Assembly (NCBI GenBank): GCA_964450305.1
Contig: CAYVFB010000070.1
Coordinates: forward strand, 1 to 18,556
Length of the DNA: 18,556 bases
Direction: 5' to 3'
Source of the DNA: JAAYJG01 sp964450305
Lineage (GTDB): Bacteria > Bacillota > Clostridia > DSM-8532
Made by a program: the position numbers and the translations under genes. The number at the start of each line of letters is the position of its first letter. Within the stretch, counting starts at the first letter, position 1. This document shows, piece by piece, positions 14,110-18,556 of the stretch. The notes beneath the pieces are model-generated. The model made no database searches and was not told the origin of the DNA. It saw only the letters and a list, made by a program, of their open reading frames with translations.

Positions 14110-14619
14110 TTGGAGACTGCTGGTTTTCTAGGCGACATCCAGGTATATCAGATTATTATTTTCGTGGTGGGGCTTATTTGTTTGGTCATTGAAATGTTTA
14201 TACCCAATTTTGGAGTGATCGGCGGTATTGGGCTTGTCCTTCTGGTGGCGGGCATCCTGATCACCGCAAAAACGCCGCTTGAGGCGGTTATTCTGTTTAT
14301 CGCGCTGTTGGCGATCGTGGCGGTGGTTTTATCCGTCGTACTGCGTTCAGCCAGAAAGGGACGGCTTTCAAAAACCTTAATCCTAAAGGAATCCCTGAAC
14401 AAGGAAGCTGGTTTCATCAGCACAGAAAATCTGGAAAACTATGTAGGAAGAGAAGGCATTGCAACCACCGTCCTGCGTCCCTCGGGAACTGCTACATTTG
14501 ACGGTTTGAAGCTGGATGTTGTCAGCGATGGTGAGTTTATTCCGAAGGGATCCAGCGTGAAAATTGTCGAGGTTTCCGGGCCCCGTATCATGGTGAAGGT
14601 GGTTGATAAAGGGGTATAA
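14110..14619 (+). CDS. NfeD-family membrane protein (short form)
   Basis: This 169-residue protein starts at TTG 14110, seven bases after GAGGGGG. It has an N-terminal membrane-associated part with three helices (about 14-33, 36-53 and 56-79), rich in G and I: IIIFVVGLICLVIEMFIPN, GVIGGIGLVLLVAGILI and LEAVILFIALLAIVAVVLSVVL. The soluble C-terminal half (about 105-167) is an OB-fold-like NfeD domain: YVGREGIATTVLRPSGTATFDGLKLDVVSDGEFIPKGSSVKIVEVSG. The ClpP-like protease part of long NfeD is absent, as in YqeZ-related short forms next to flotillin-like genes. Such proteins partner the following SPFH protein; here the floA start is 80 bases downstream in the same direction. In Bacillus subtilis the equivalent operon is sigma-W dependent; no clear sigma-W promoter was seen here. 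Confidence 0.9.
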   Translation: METAGFLGDIQVYQIIIFVVGLICLVIEMFIPNFGVIGGIGLVLLVAGILITAKTPLEAVILFIALLAIVAVVLSVVLRSARKGRLSKTLILKESLNKEAGFISTENLENYVGREGIATTVLRPSGTATFDGLKLDVVSDGEFIPKGSSVKIVEVSGPRIMVKVVDKGV

Positions 14620-14699
14620 CTGCCGTATGGCATTGGAAGGTTAGTATTAACGCAAAATGAAGTGTTTTTGTTTGTAGAAACATGAAGGGAGTTTTGATT

Positions 14700-15698
14700 A
14701 TGCCAGGAGGATTTTTTGCAGTCTTTGGAGTTATTATTCTGATAGTTATTTTTCTTTCGCTGTTTTTCAGTTTTATTCCGGTGGGTTTGTGGATATCCGC
14801 CGCAGCCGCTGGTGTTAAGGTAAGCCTTTTTACCCTGCTGGGGATGAAACTGCGCCGGGTTGTTCCATCAAGGGTTGTTAACCCGATGATCAAGGCCATT
14901 AAGGCCGGCCTGGAGGTATCCATCAACAAGCTTGAAGCCCACTACCTGGCCGGAGGAAACGTGGACAAAGTGGTGAATGCGCTGATCGCCGCGCAGCGTG
15001 CAAACATCCCGCTGGAATTTGAGCGGGCTGCCGCCATTGACCTTGCAGGCCGTGATGTTCTGGAAGCGGTTCAGATGAGCGTTAACCCGAAGGTCATTGA
15101 AACACCGATTATTGCCTCGATTGCCAAGGATGGCATCGAACTGAAGGCCAAGGCAAGGGTTACAGTAAGAGCGAACATTGATCGTCTCGTTGGCGGCGCC
15201 GGTGAGCAGACCATCATCGCCCGTGTGGGCGAGGGTGTTGTCACAACCGTTGGCTCTGCCGAGTCCCATAAGGACGTTCTTGAGAACCCGGATAAAATCT
15301 CCCGAACAGTTCTGGACAAAGGGTTGGACGCTGGAACAGCGTTTGAAATTCTCTCCATTGATATTGCCGACATCGACGTGGGCAGAAATATAGGCGCTCA
15401 GCTTCAGACCGACCAGGCCGAGGCCGACAAGCGGATCGCCCAGGCAAAAGCGGAAGAAAGAAGGGCGATGGCTGTTGCCCGCGAGCAGGAAATGAAGGCG
15501 GCGGTGCAGGAGATGCGGGCAAAGGTTGTCGAGTCCGAGGCCGAAGTGCCCAAGGCCATGGCTGCTGCATTAAGGGAAGGTAAACTGGGCGTTCTGGATT
15601 ACTACAATATGCAAAATGTCATTTCCGACACCCAAATGAGAAATGCCATTTCCAGCATGGGGAAGCCAGATACGACAACCCCCGGTGACAAGAAATAA
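14700..15698 (+). CDS. floA: Flotillin-like protein FloA (YqfA)
   Basis: The chosen start is ATG 14700 (MPGGFFAVFG), eight bases after GGGAG; the upstream TTG/ATG candidates have no such site. The 332-residue length matches FloA (about 331 in Bacillus subtilis). It has a hydrophobic membrane-hairpin region (about 4-47), then an SPFH-type domain (about 50-230) with RRVVPSRVVNPMIKAIKAGLEV, HYLAGGNVDKVVNALIAAQRA, GRDVLEAVQMSVNPKVIETP and an acidic/alanine-rich coiled coil with the EA-rich tail QAEADKRIAQAKAEERRA (about 235-290). FloA scaffolds membrane microdomains and oligomerises at the cytoplasmic face. It follows nfeD directly and precedes a small proline-rich gene. Confidence 0.96.
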   Translation: MPGGFFAVFGVIILIVIFLSLFFSFIPVGLWISAAAAGVKVSLFTLLGMKLRRVVPSRVVNPMIKAIKAGLEVSINKLEAHYLAGGNVDKVVNALIAAQRANIPLEFERAAAIDLAGRDVLEAVQMSVNPKVIETPIIASIAKDGIELKAKARVTVRANIDRLVGGAGEQTIIARVGEGVVTTVGSAESHKDVLENPDKISRTVLDKGLDAGTAFEILSIDIADIDVGRNIGAQLQTDQAEADKRIAQAKAEERRAMAVAREQEMKAAVQEMRAKVVESEAEVPKAMAAALREGKLGVLDYYNMQNVISDTQMRNAISSMGKPDTTTPGDKK

Positions 15699-15726
15699 TT
15701 CAGGCAGATAAGGACAGGTGGTTATC

Positions 15727-16035
15727 ATGGCAAGTTACCCATATTATCAGCCCCCGCCCTGGAAAGCAAAACAGACCTCCACTGCCCCGATGCCCAGGGC
15801 AACAAATAAACCTCCTGCAGCCAGGCCTAAAGTAAATCAGGAGCCTGTTGCACAAAACATCGAAGGCTCCGGCGAGGGAGAACTCTCTGTAAGTCCGATA
15901 ATTGAATCAACGATTGAAAGCTCTGAAATCGGCGGAGAAAGCCTACAGATCCAATTGAACAGGGAGGATTTACTGAAGGGCCTGATTTACTCGGAACTCC
16001 TTGCCCCGCCAAAATCGCGAAGGATGGGCAGGTAG
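15727..16035 (+). CDS. Small proline-rich protein of the floA operon, unknown function
   Basis: This 102-residue protein starts at ATG 15727, five bases after AGGTGG, 28 bases after floA. The N-terminal half (1-42) is rich in Pro, Tyr, Lys and Ala, beginning MASYPYYQPPPWK, and is likely disordered. The middle is acidic and Ser-rich. The C-terminal 30 residues look folded: SLQIQLNREDLLKGLIYSEL then LAPPKSRR. A motif of this kind (a helix ending in SE-L/I-L-x-PP-K-x-R) is familiar in short Clostridia proteins but I cannot name the family. Its position suggests the third-gene slot that yqfB occupies in Bacillus subtilis, although I see no sequence reason to call it YqfB. No membrane helix is present. 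Confidence 0.8.
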   Translation: MASYPYYQPPPWKAKQTSTAPMPRATNKPPAARPKVNQEPVAQNIEGSGEGELSVSPIIESTIESSEIGGESLQIQLNREDLLKGLIYSELLAPPKSRRMGR

Positions 16036-16040
16036 TACTT

Positions 16041-16174
16041 TATAACAACGGAAGCGATTGCTTGCAATCGCAACACACCCGGGTTGCATGGGCGAGCAGC
16101 CAGGACGCTTGGGCGAGCAACAAGCTTTAGCTTGTGACCAGCCAGGCTTTAGCCTGCGACCAGCCGTTATATCG
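16041..16174. repeat. Array of small hairpins and 21-22-base direct repeats
   Basis: The array holds GCGATTG-CTTG-CAATCGC (16054-16071), GCAAC/GTTGC (16070-16074 with 16083-16087), two TGGGCGAGCA words 21 bases apart (16089 and 16110), ACAAGC-TTTA-GCTTGT (16120-16135), CAGGC-TTTA-GCCTG (16143-16156) and two GACCAGCC words 22 bases apart (16136 and 16158). The ends resemble each other in inverted form, TATAACAACGG near 16041 and CCGTTATA near 16164. No reading frame explains it. It looks like a structured repeat element or miniature mobile element at the 3' end of the floA operon. Confidence 0.6.
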
Positions 16175-16187
16175 AGGCGGGAGAAGA

Positions 16188-16240
16188 GGATTTTGTTTAC
16201 AAAATCCAGCACCCCGGGAGTGTACCCACTGGAACACTCC
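16188..16240. repeat. Two further perfect hairpins following the array
   Basis: GGATTTTG-TTTA-CAAAATCC (16188-16207) uses the same TTTA loop as the two preceding hairpins. GGAGTGT (16217-16223) pairs with ACACTCC (16234-16240) around ten bases. Its loop and right arm, CACTGGAACACTCC, resemble the tandem repeat at the start of the window (CACTGGAACGCTCC). Neither has a following T-tract. Confidence 0.6.
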
Positions 16241-16292
16241 ATAAGAGCGACCCGTGATTCAATGCTCGCCGCCTGATTAAGGTAATCGGTAC

Positions 16293-16345
16293 CCGCCACC
16301 ACACGTTTTTCAGCCCTTAACTGAAAATACGTTAAGAGGTGGGGG
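16293..16345. other. Nested 53-base palindrome
   Basis: CCGCCACC (16293-16300) pairs with GGTGGGGG (16338-16345) with one mismatch, enclosing ACGTTTTTCAG (16303-16313) paired with CTGAAAATACGT (16321-16332) with one bulge and loop CCCTTAA. This could be a structured RNA, or an end relic of an IS200/IS605-type element, whose ends form such hairpins. No transposase remains nearby. Confidence 0.5.
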
Positions 16346-16386
16346 ACTTCTGAGCCTCGTTATAATCTCTACGATTCAGTTGGTGA

Positions 16387-16411
16387 AAGGGTATGTGTTT
16401 TGCATACCCTT
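16387..16411 (-). terminator. Hairpin after the Nudix gene
   Basis: AAGGGTATG (16387-16395) pairs with CATACCCTT (16403-16411), loop TGTTTTG, starting four bases past the Nudix stop. The T-run after it on the minus strand is only three bases, so it is a moderate terminator or mRNA 3' stabiliser. Confidence 0.6.
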
Positions 16412-16415
16412 ATCT

Positions 16416-16862
16416 TTAATCTTTGCATTGCATCCCCTCAGTCTTCTGGTATAAGAACTGCAAAGCTTTCTGATGTAAAAGCGGCTGTATTTCAGGGTAA
16501 GTCAGCTTTTCCGGCAGTTCCATTGACAGCATTACTTCACCGATCTCACTTTCAGGCTGTGGGCCTAATTGCTCTATATCGGCAAGAAACAAGGCACCAA
16601 ACCTGATGCTGTCTCCTATCGTTACCGAGTAATGACAAACCGGTTCAACGGCATCGCAAACCGCACCCGTTTCTTCATATAATTCCCGCAAAGCGGTAAC
16701 TGAGATCTCTTCTCCCGGCTCCCGGTGTCCTCCGGGGATTTCCCAGGTATCACGTTCCCTGTTCCTCACATAAAGCCATTTTCCCTGATAGGAACTTGAT
16801 ATTACTGCGAAATCAAGCAGATCATTCTCTATCTCCCCAAATGGATAAAACATAACTTCCAT
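16416..16862 (-). CDS. Nudix hydrolase
   Basis: This 148-residue protein starts at ATG 16862, six bases after GGAGG. The complete Nudix box is at 45-67: GHREPGEEISVTALRELYEETGA matches G-x5-E-x7-REU-x-EE-x-G-U, with E60, E63 and E64 as metal ligands. The preceding WEIPGG and the following beta-sheet region with HYSVTIGDSIRFGALFLADIE are typical of 8-oxo-dGTP or nucleoside-triphosphate cleaning enzymes such as YtkD/MutT-like proteins; substrate cannot be fixed from the box alone. The first 35 residues (FYPFGEIENDLLDFAVISSSYQGKWLYVRN) are the usual N-terminal strands. It follows the GNAT gene by 24 bases in the same direction and is the last gene of the cluster. Confidence 0.93.
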   Translation of the reverse strand: MEVMFYPFGEIENDLLDFAVISSSYQGKWLYVRNRERDTWEIPGGHREPGEEISVTALRELYEETGAVCDAVEPVCHYSVTIGDSIRFGALFLADIEQLGPQPESEIGEVMLSMELPEKLTYPEIQPLLHQKALQFLYQKTEGMQCKD

Positions 16863-16886
16863 TACATTCCTCCGAAAAGAGTTTCC

Positions 16887-17456
16887 TTAGTATAAACGAT
16901 GACTGTTATATGTTGTGGCAGCCCACTCCTCAGCCAATATGGCATATCGATATTCATCCCACCAGATTGGTCGTCCTGCTTCGTTCGTTCTGAAAGTGAC
17001 AGCCTTGATGGAATGCCCTTCCCGCCGCATGTTCAGTCGCTCCATCAGCTTCCAGGATGGCTTGTTTTCCGGACTGCACAAACCAACAACGCGGTGAACA
17101 CCAGAGTTGTTAAATGCATAGCTTAGTAAAGCTCTGCAAGCTTCCGTGGCGTAGCCGTTTCCATGAAAACAGTTGTTGAAGATATAACCAATCATTCGGG
17201 TACGAAAACTTTCCGGGCCTGTTCTTCCAGAATAGAGATGTCCAATCATTTTTCCGGTGCTTTTCAGTTCCACCGCCCAGAAGTCATCTCCCTTTGAAAA
17301 ATCCTCCGCCGCCTTACACATGCCTTCATCTGAACAGTCCCAGGGTTCTTCGAACCTCATGACCTCTTCTTTGGATATGTATTCCTGAAGATCTCTCCAA
17401 TCTTCAGGCTTAAAGCTTCTGACAAAAAGCCTTTCTGTTTCCAGTAGTTCTTTCAT
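16887..17456 (-). CDS. GNAT family N-acetyltransferase, RimJ/RimL type
   Basis: This 189-residue protein starts at ATG 17456, nine bases after GGAGG. It begins with the RimL-style ETERLFVRSFKPEDWRDLQEYI (6-27). The acetyl-CoA binding motif A is IGYIFNNCFHGNGYATEACRALLSYAF (89-115), with HGNGYA as the pyrophosphate loop (consensus R/Q-x-x-G-x-G/A, here H-G-N-G-Y-A). HRVVGLCSPENKPSWKLMERLNMRREG (121-147) is the second conserved block with the catalytic-side N-K-P-S. Proteins of this type acetylate ribosomal protein N-termini, amino acids or small toxic compounds. The substrate cannot be named. It precedes a Nudix hydrolase, which fits a small detoxification or repair pairing. Length is normal and no disruption is visible. 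Confidence 0.92.
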   Translation of the reverse strand: MKELLETERLFVRSFKPEDWRDLQEYISKEEVMRFEEPWDCSDEGMCKAAEDFSKGDDFWAVELKSTGKMIGHLYSGRTGPESFRTRMIGYIFNNCFHGNGYATEACRALLSYAFNNSGVHRVVGLCSPENKPSWKLMERLNMRREGHSIKAVTFRTNEAGRPIWWDEYRYAILAEEWAATTYNSHRLY

Positions 17457-17484
17457 TTCTTCTTTCCTCCCGTTCAGATTTCTA

Positions 17485-17931
17485 TTATGCTGCTCTTGCT
17501 ATGACCGATCCATCTATGAACTGTTTACCCAAAAAAGACTGCTTGGAAAGATGTTTTTTACAGCAAGAGTAAGGTAAAAAAACAGTGGCCGCTACAGCAC
17601 TAGTTTGCACTGTTTCGGCCACTATAAATTGATAAATGGAAAATAGCACATGTCCGGAATCTTCGCCCGCAATTTCTGATATCAACGATAAATCCAGGGC
17701 AAGGTCCTCGTCCTGTTCGGGCAACTCTGCCATAACAGGCTCTGAAACATACCAATTATCCATGTGCCATCCGTGGAAAGCCTCGTAGCTCTCACTTGTC
17801 ATGGCACTATAGTCATAAAGCTTCTCGCTCTTGAGTTGAACATCCATATTAAACATCTCCTCATCCAAATCATTCTTTTTAAGCCTTGTTTGATCTTCAT
17901 TCGAGGGGGATATGCCAGGAAATTTATCCAT
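17485..17931 (-). CDS. Unrecognised acidic protein, C-terminus doubtful
   Basis: This frame starts at ATG 17931 with GGAGAGG seven bases upstream and is open for 148 residues. The first 95 residues or so are acidic and Asp/Glu/Ser-rich, with GWHMDNWYVSEPVMAELPEQDEDLALDLSLISEI as the most ordered part. I recognise no family. After residue 100 the frame runs through a strong terminator hairpin (17576-17623), which encodes VAETVQTSAVAATVFLP. A tail past a terminator is unlikely to be expressed, and another frame reaches TAG at the hairpin's edge (about 17623-17625). So the true stop may lie there and the present frame may be shifted. It lies 15 bases after a 50-residue lysine-rich gene, from which it is probably cotranscribed. 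Confidence 0.5.
   Translation of the reverse strand: MDKFPGISPSNEDQTRLKKNDLDEEMFNMDVQLKSEKLYDYSAMTSESYEAFHGWHMDNWYVSEPVMAELPEQDEDLALDLSLISEIAGEDSGHVLFSIYQFIVAETVQTSAVAATVFLPYSCCKKHLSKQSFLGKQFIDGSVIARAA
17576..17623 (-). terminator. Intrinsic terminator inside the 17485-17931 frame
   Basis: AGTGGCCG (17584-17591) pairs with CGGCCACT (17616-17623), with ACAG/CTGT extending the stem inwards. On the minus strand seven T residues follow (plus 17576-17582). It is a convincing terminator by form, placed between the acidic gene's body and the GNAT gene. Confidence 0.75.
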
Positions 17932-17946
17932 CCTGAATCCTCTCCT

Positions 17947-18099
17947 TCACCATTCGTATTTCATTCTCTTTTCATCCTGTCTTCTTTTCTTCTTGTTTTT
18001 CAGTTCATTTTCCTGCACTCTTGTTCTGGGGTTGATATTCCATTCATTCCGAATGGTTTTCATCAGATCAAGAGTGGTTTTTTTCTTTTTCTTCTTCAT
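17947..18099 (-). CDS. Small lysine/arginine-rich protein, unknown function
   Basis: This 50-residue protein starts at ATG 18099 with AGGAG eight bases before it; the upstream in-frame start at 18129 has no such site. It opens with six lysines after Met, then TTLDLMKTIRNEWNINPRTRV, and a charged tail ENELKNKKKRRQDEKRMKYEW. More than a third of residues are Lys or Arg, which suggests nucleic-acid or ribosome binding, or simply a disordered charged peptide. It has no membrane segment. It is the first gene after the leader terminator and is followed in 15 bases by the acidic protein gene. The basic-acidic pairing is suggestive but no known family is recognised. Confidence 0.6.
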   Translation of the reverse strand: MKKKKKKTTLDLMKTIRNEWNINPRTRVQENELKNKKKRRQDEKRMKYEW

Positions 18100-18168
18100 C
18101 TTTCTCACTCCTATCCTTTCAGCGACCACAAAACCTTCCTGCCGTCAATCCCTGGGGTTTTTCACATC

Positions 18169-18192
18169 AAAAAAGCACGCTACCCGCGTGCT
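18169..18192 (-). terminator. Leader terminator
   Basis: AGCACGC (18174-18180) pairs perfectly with GCGTGCT (18186-18192) around TACCC. The minus strand continues into six T residues (plus 18169-18174). It lies about 70 bases before the first gene of the cluster and about 250 bases after its promoter, so it can act as an attenuator. Confidence 0.88.
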
Positions 18193-18341
18193 GTTGTTTC
18201 GACCCTATTTTGTGTTGCAGTGCAAAAATGGTTTCTCCAGCCTGGTTGCTTCGCCGCGCACCGGAATATCAAATGTTCCGGTTCAGGGCTTTGCCTCGTG
18301 TCGACCCCGATAACAGGCTTGAATATTCCAGTACCAAATAT

Positions 18342-18380
18342 TCATTTGTTGAAAACCACTTTTTCTAACCTCATGAGCAC
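18342..18380 (-). CDS. Possible 12-codon leader peptide
   Basis: A GTG at 18380 lies eight bases after GGAAGGAG and opens a 12-codon frame, MLMRLEKVVFNK, ending in TGA (18342-18344). Its stop lies in the right arm of the GAATATT/AATATTC hairpin, so a ribosome there would open that stem. This fits ribosome-mediated attenuation. A frame this short can arise by chance. Confidence 0.35.
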   Translation of the reverse strand: MLMRLEKVVFNK

Positions 18381-18449
18381 TTACAACACTCCTTCCGTAT
18401 TTATTAAGGCTTTCGTGACATAAGACTACTTAGCGCAATCTACTGCTCC

Positions 18450-18478
18450 ATTATATGGGCAACCTGATTGAATGTCAA
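18450..18478 (-). promoter_or_regulatory. Perfect consensus sigma-A promoter
   Basis: The minus strand has TTGACA (plus 18473-18478), exactly 17 bases, and TATAAT (plus 18450-18455). Both hexamers match the consensus fully, which is rare. Transcription should begin near 18443 and run into the leader RNA. Confidence 0.93.
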
Positions 18479-18556
18479 TGCATAAAACAGTTATAAACAA
18501 ATTAGATTTTGGTTAAAACAGTGGGAACACCACATCTTCGTTACATCTATCCACAA

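Larger units (their letters stand above)
18169..18443 (-). ncRNA. Structured leader or independent small RNA, about 275 nt
   Basis: The region between a consensus promoter and an intrinsic terminator has no long reading frame on the minus strand. In transcript order it contains a short reading frame (18380-18342), GAATATT/AATATTC (18321-18327 with 18337-18343), a closing stem AGCCTG/CAGGCT (18314-18319 with 18239-18244), and inside it ACCGGAA/TTCCGGT (18260-18266 with 18276-18282) plus small GGC/GCC hairpins, then the terminator. A multi-branched domain followed by a terminator upstream of genes is the layout of a riboswitch or an attenuator. I could not match it to a riboswitch class known to me (FMN, cobalamin, lysine, SAM, T-box, GEMM were considered). 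It could also be a free-standing small RNA. Confidence 0.6.

Noticed and set aside
16041..16174. CRISPR array
   Set aside because: The repeated words are 8-10 bases and imperfectly spaced, with no unique spacers of regular length and no cas genes.
17764..18423. 219-codon plus-strand frame
   Set aside because: It is antisense to two minus-strand genes with good RBS and to the leader RNA; its composition (phenylalanine- and serine-rich) is that of the complement of lysine-rich coding sequence.
18169..18443. Cyclic-di-GMP (GEMM-I) riboswitch assignment for the leader
   Set aside because: Short words such as GGCAAAGCC recall GEMM, but the conserved GNRA loop, receptor and second stem are not present in the right order.

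Overview
The window reads as an accessory-rich stretch of a Bacillota chromosome, most likely a mesophilic Clostridia-type genome. The grounds are strong AGGAGGTGA-type ribosome binding sites, frequent TTG starts, moderate AT-rich base composition, a short NfeD plus FloA (YqfA) pair as in Bacillus and Clostridia, a Gram-positive style RlmA, an HD-GYP response regulator, and many intrinsic terminators. No rRNA or tRNA gene, CRISPR array or intact transposase was seen.

Layout. (1) 1-420: a 25-base tandem direct repeat, a 56-residue ribbon-helix-helix protein on +, then a cluster of hairpins. (2) 474-1313 (-): two tandem copies of an unrecognised small protein; the upstream copy has an in-frame N-terminal extension and two good start sites. 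(3) 1418-3878 (-): a three-gene operon, Phd/YefM-Uma2 fusion, then an unknown 182-residue protein, then rlmA, with a clear promoter carrying three CGTACG palindromes and ending at an intrinsic terminator. (4) 4190-5430 (+): a REC/HD-GYP cyclic-di-GMP phosphodiesterase with its own promoter and a bidirectional terminator. (5) 5477-11806 (-): a MacB-like ABC export system (permease, ATPase, HlyD-type lipoprotein) followed by a membrane histidine kinase; the kinase gene converges on the HD-GYP regulator. (6) 11807-12833: an intergenic repeat and a frameshifted WG-repeat lipoprotein pseudogene. (7) 12917-13837 (-): a pair of half-size YdcZ/DUF606 transporters, divergent from (8) 14110-16035 (+): nfeD, floA and a proline-rich small protein. 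(9) 16036-16415: a dense array of hairpins and short direct repeats without a gene. (10) 16416-18478 (-): a perfect sigma-A promoter, a structured leader of about 275 nt ending in an intrinsic terminator, then a 50-residue lysine-rich protein, an unknown acidic protein, a GNAT acetyltransferase and a Nudix hydrolase.

How the genes may work together. The Phd-Uma2 fusion probably represses its own promoter through the CGTACG sites, and rlmA is translationally coupled behind it. The kinase is probably tied to the ABC exporter, and may signal to the convergent HD-GYP regulator. NfeD and FloA form membrane microdomain scaffolds. The terminal cluster looks like a small stress or detoxification cassette behind an attenuator-like leader. 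The best candidates for undescribed biology are the Phd-Uma2 operon, the leader RNA at 18169-18443, and the hairpin array at 16041-16240.
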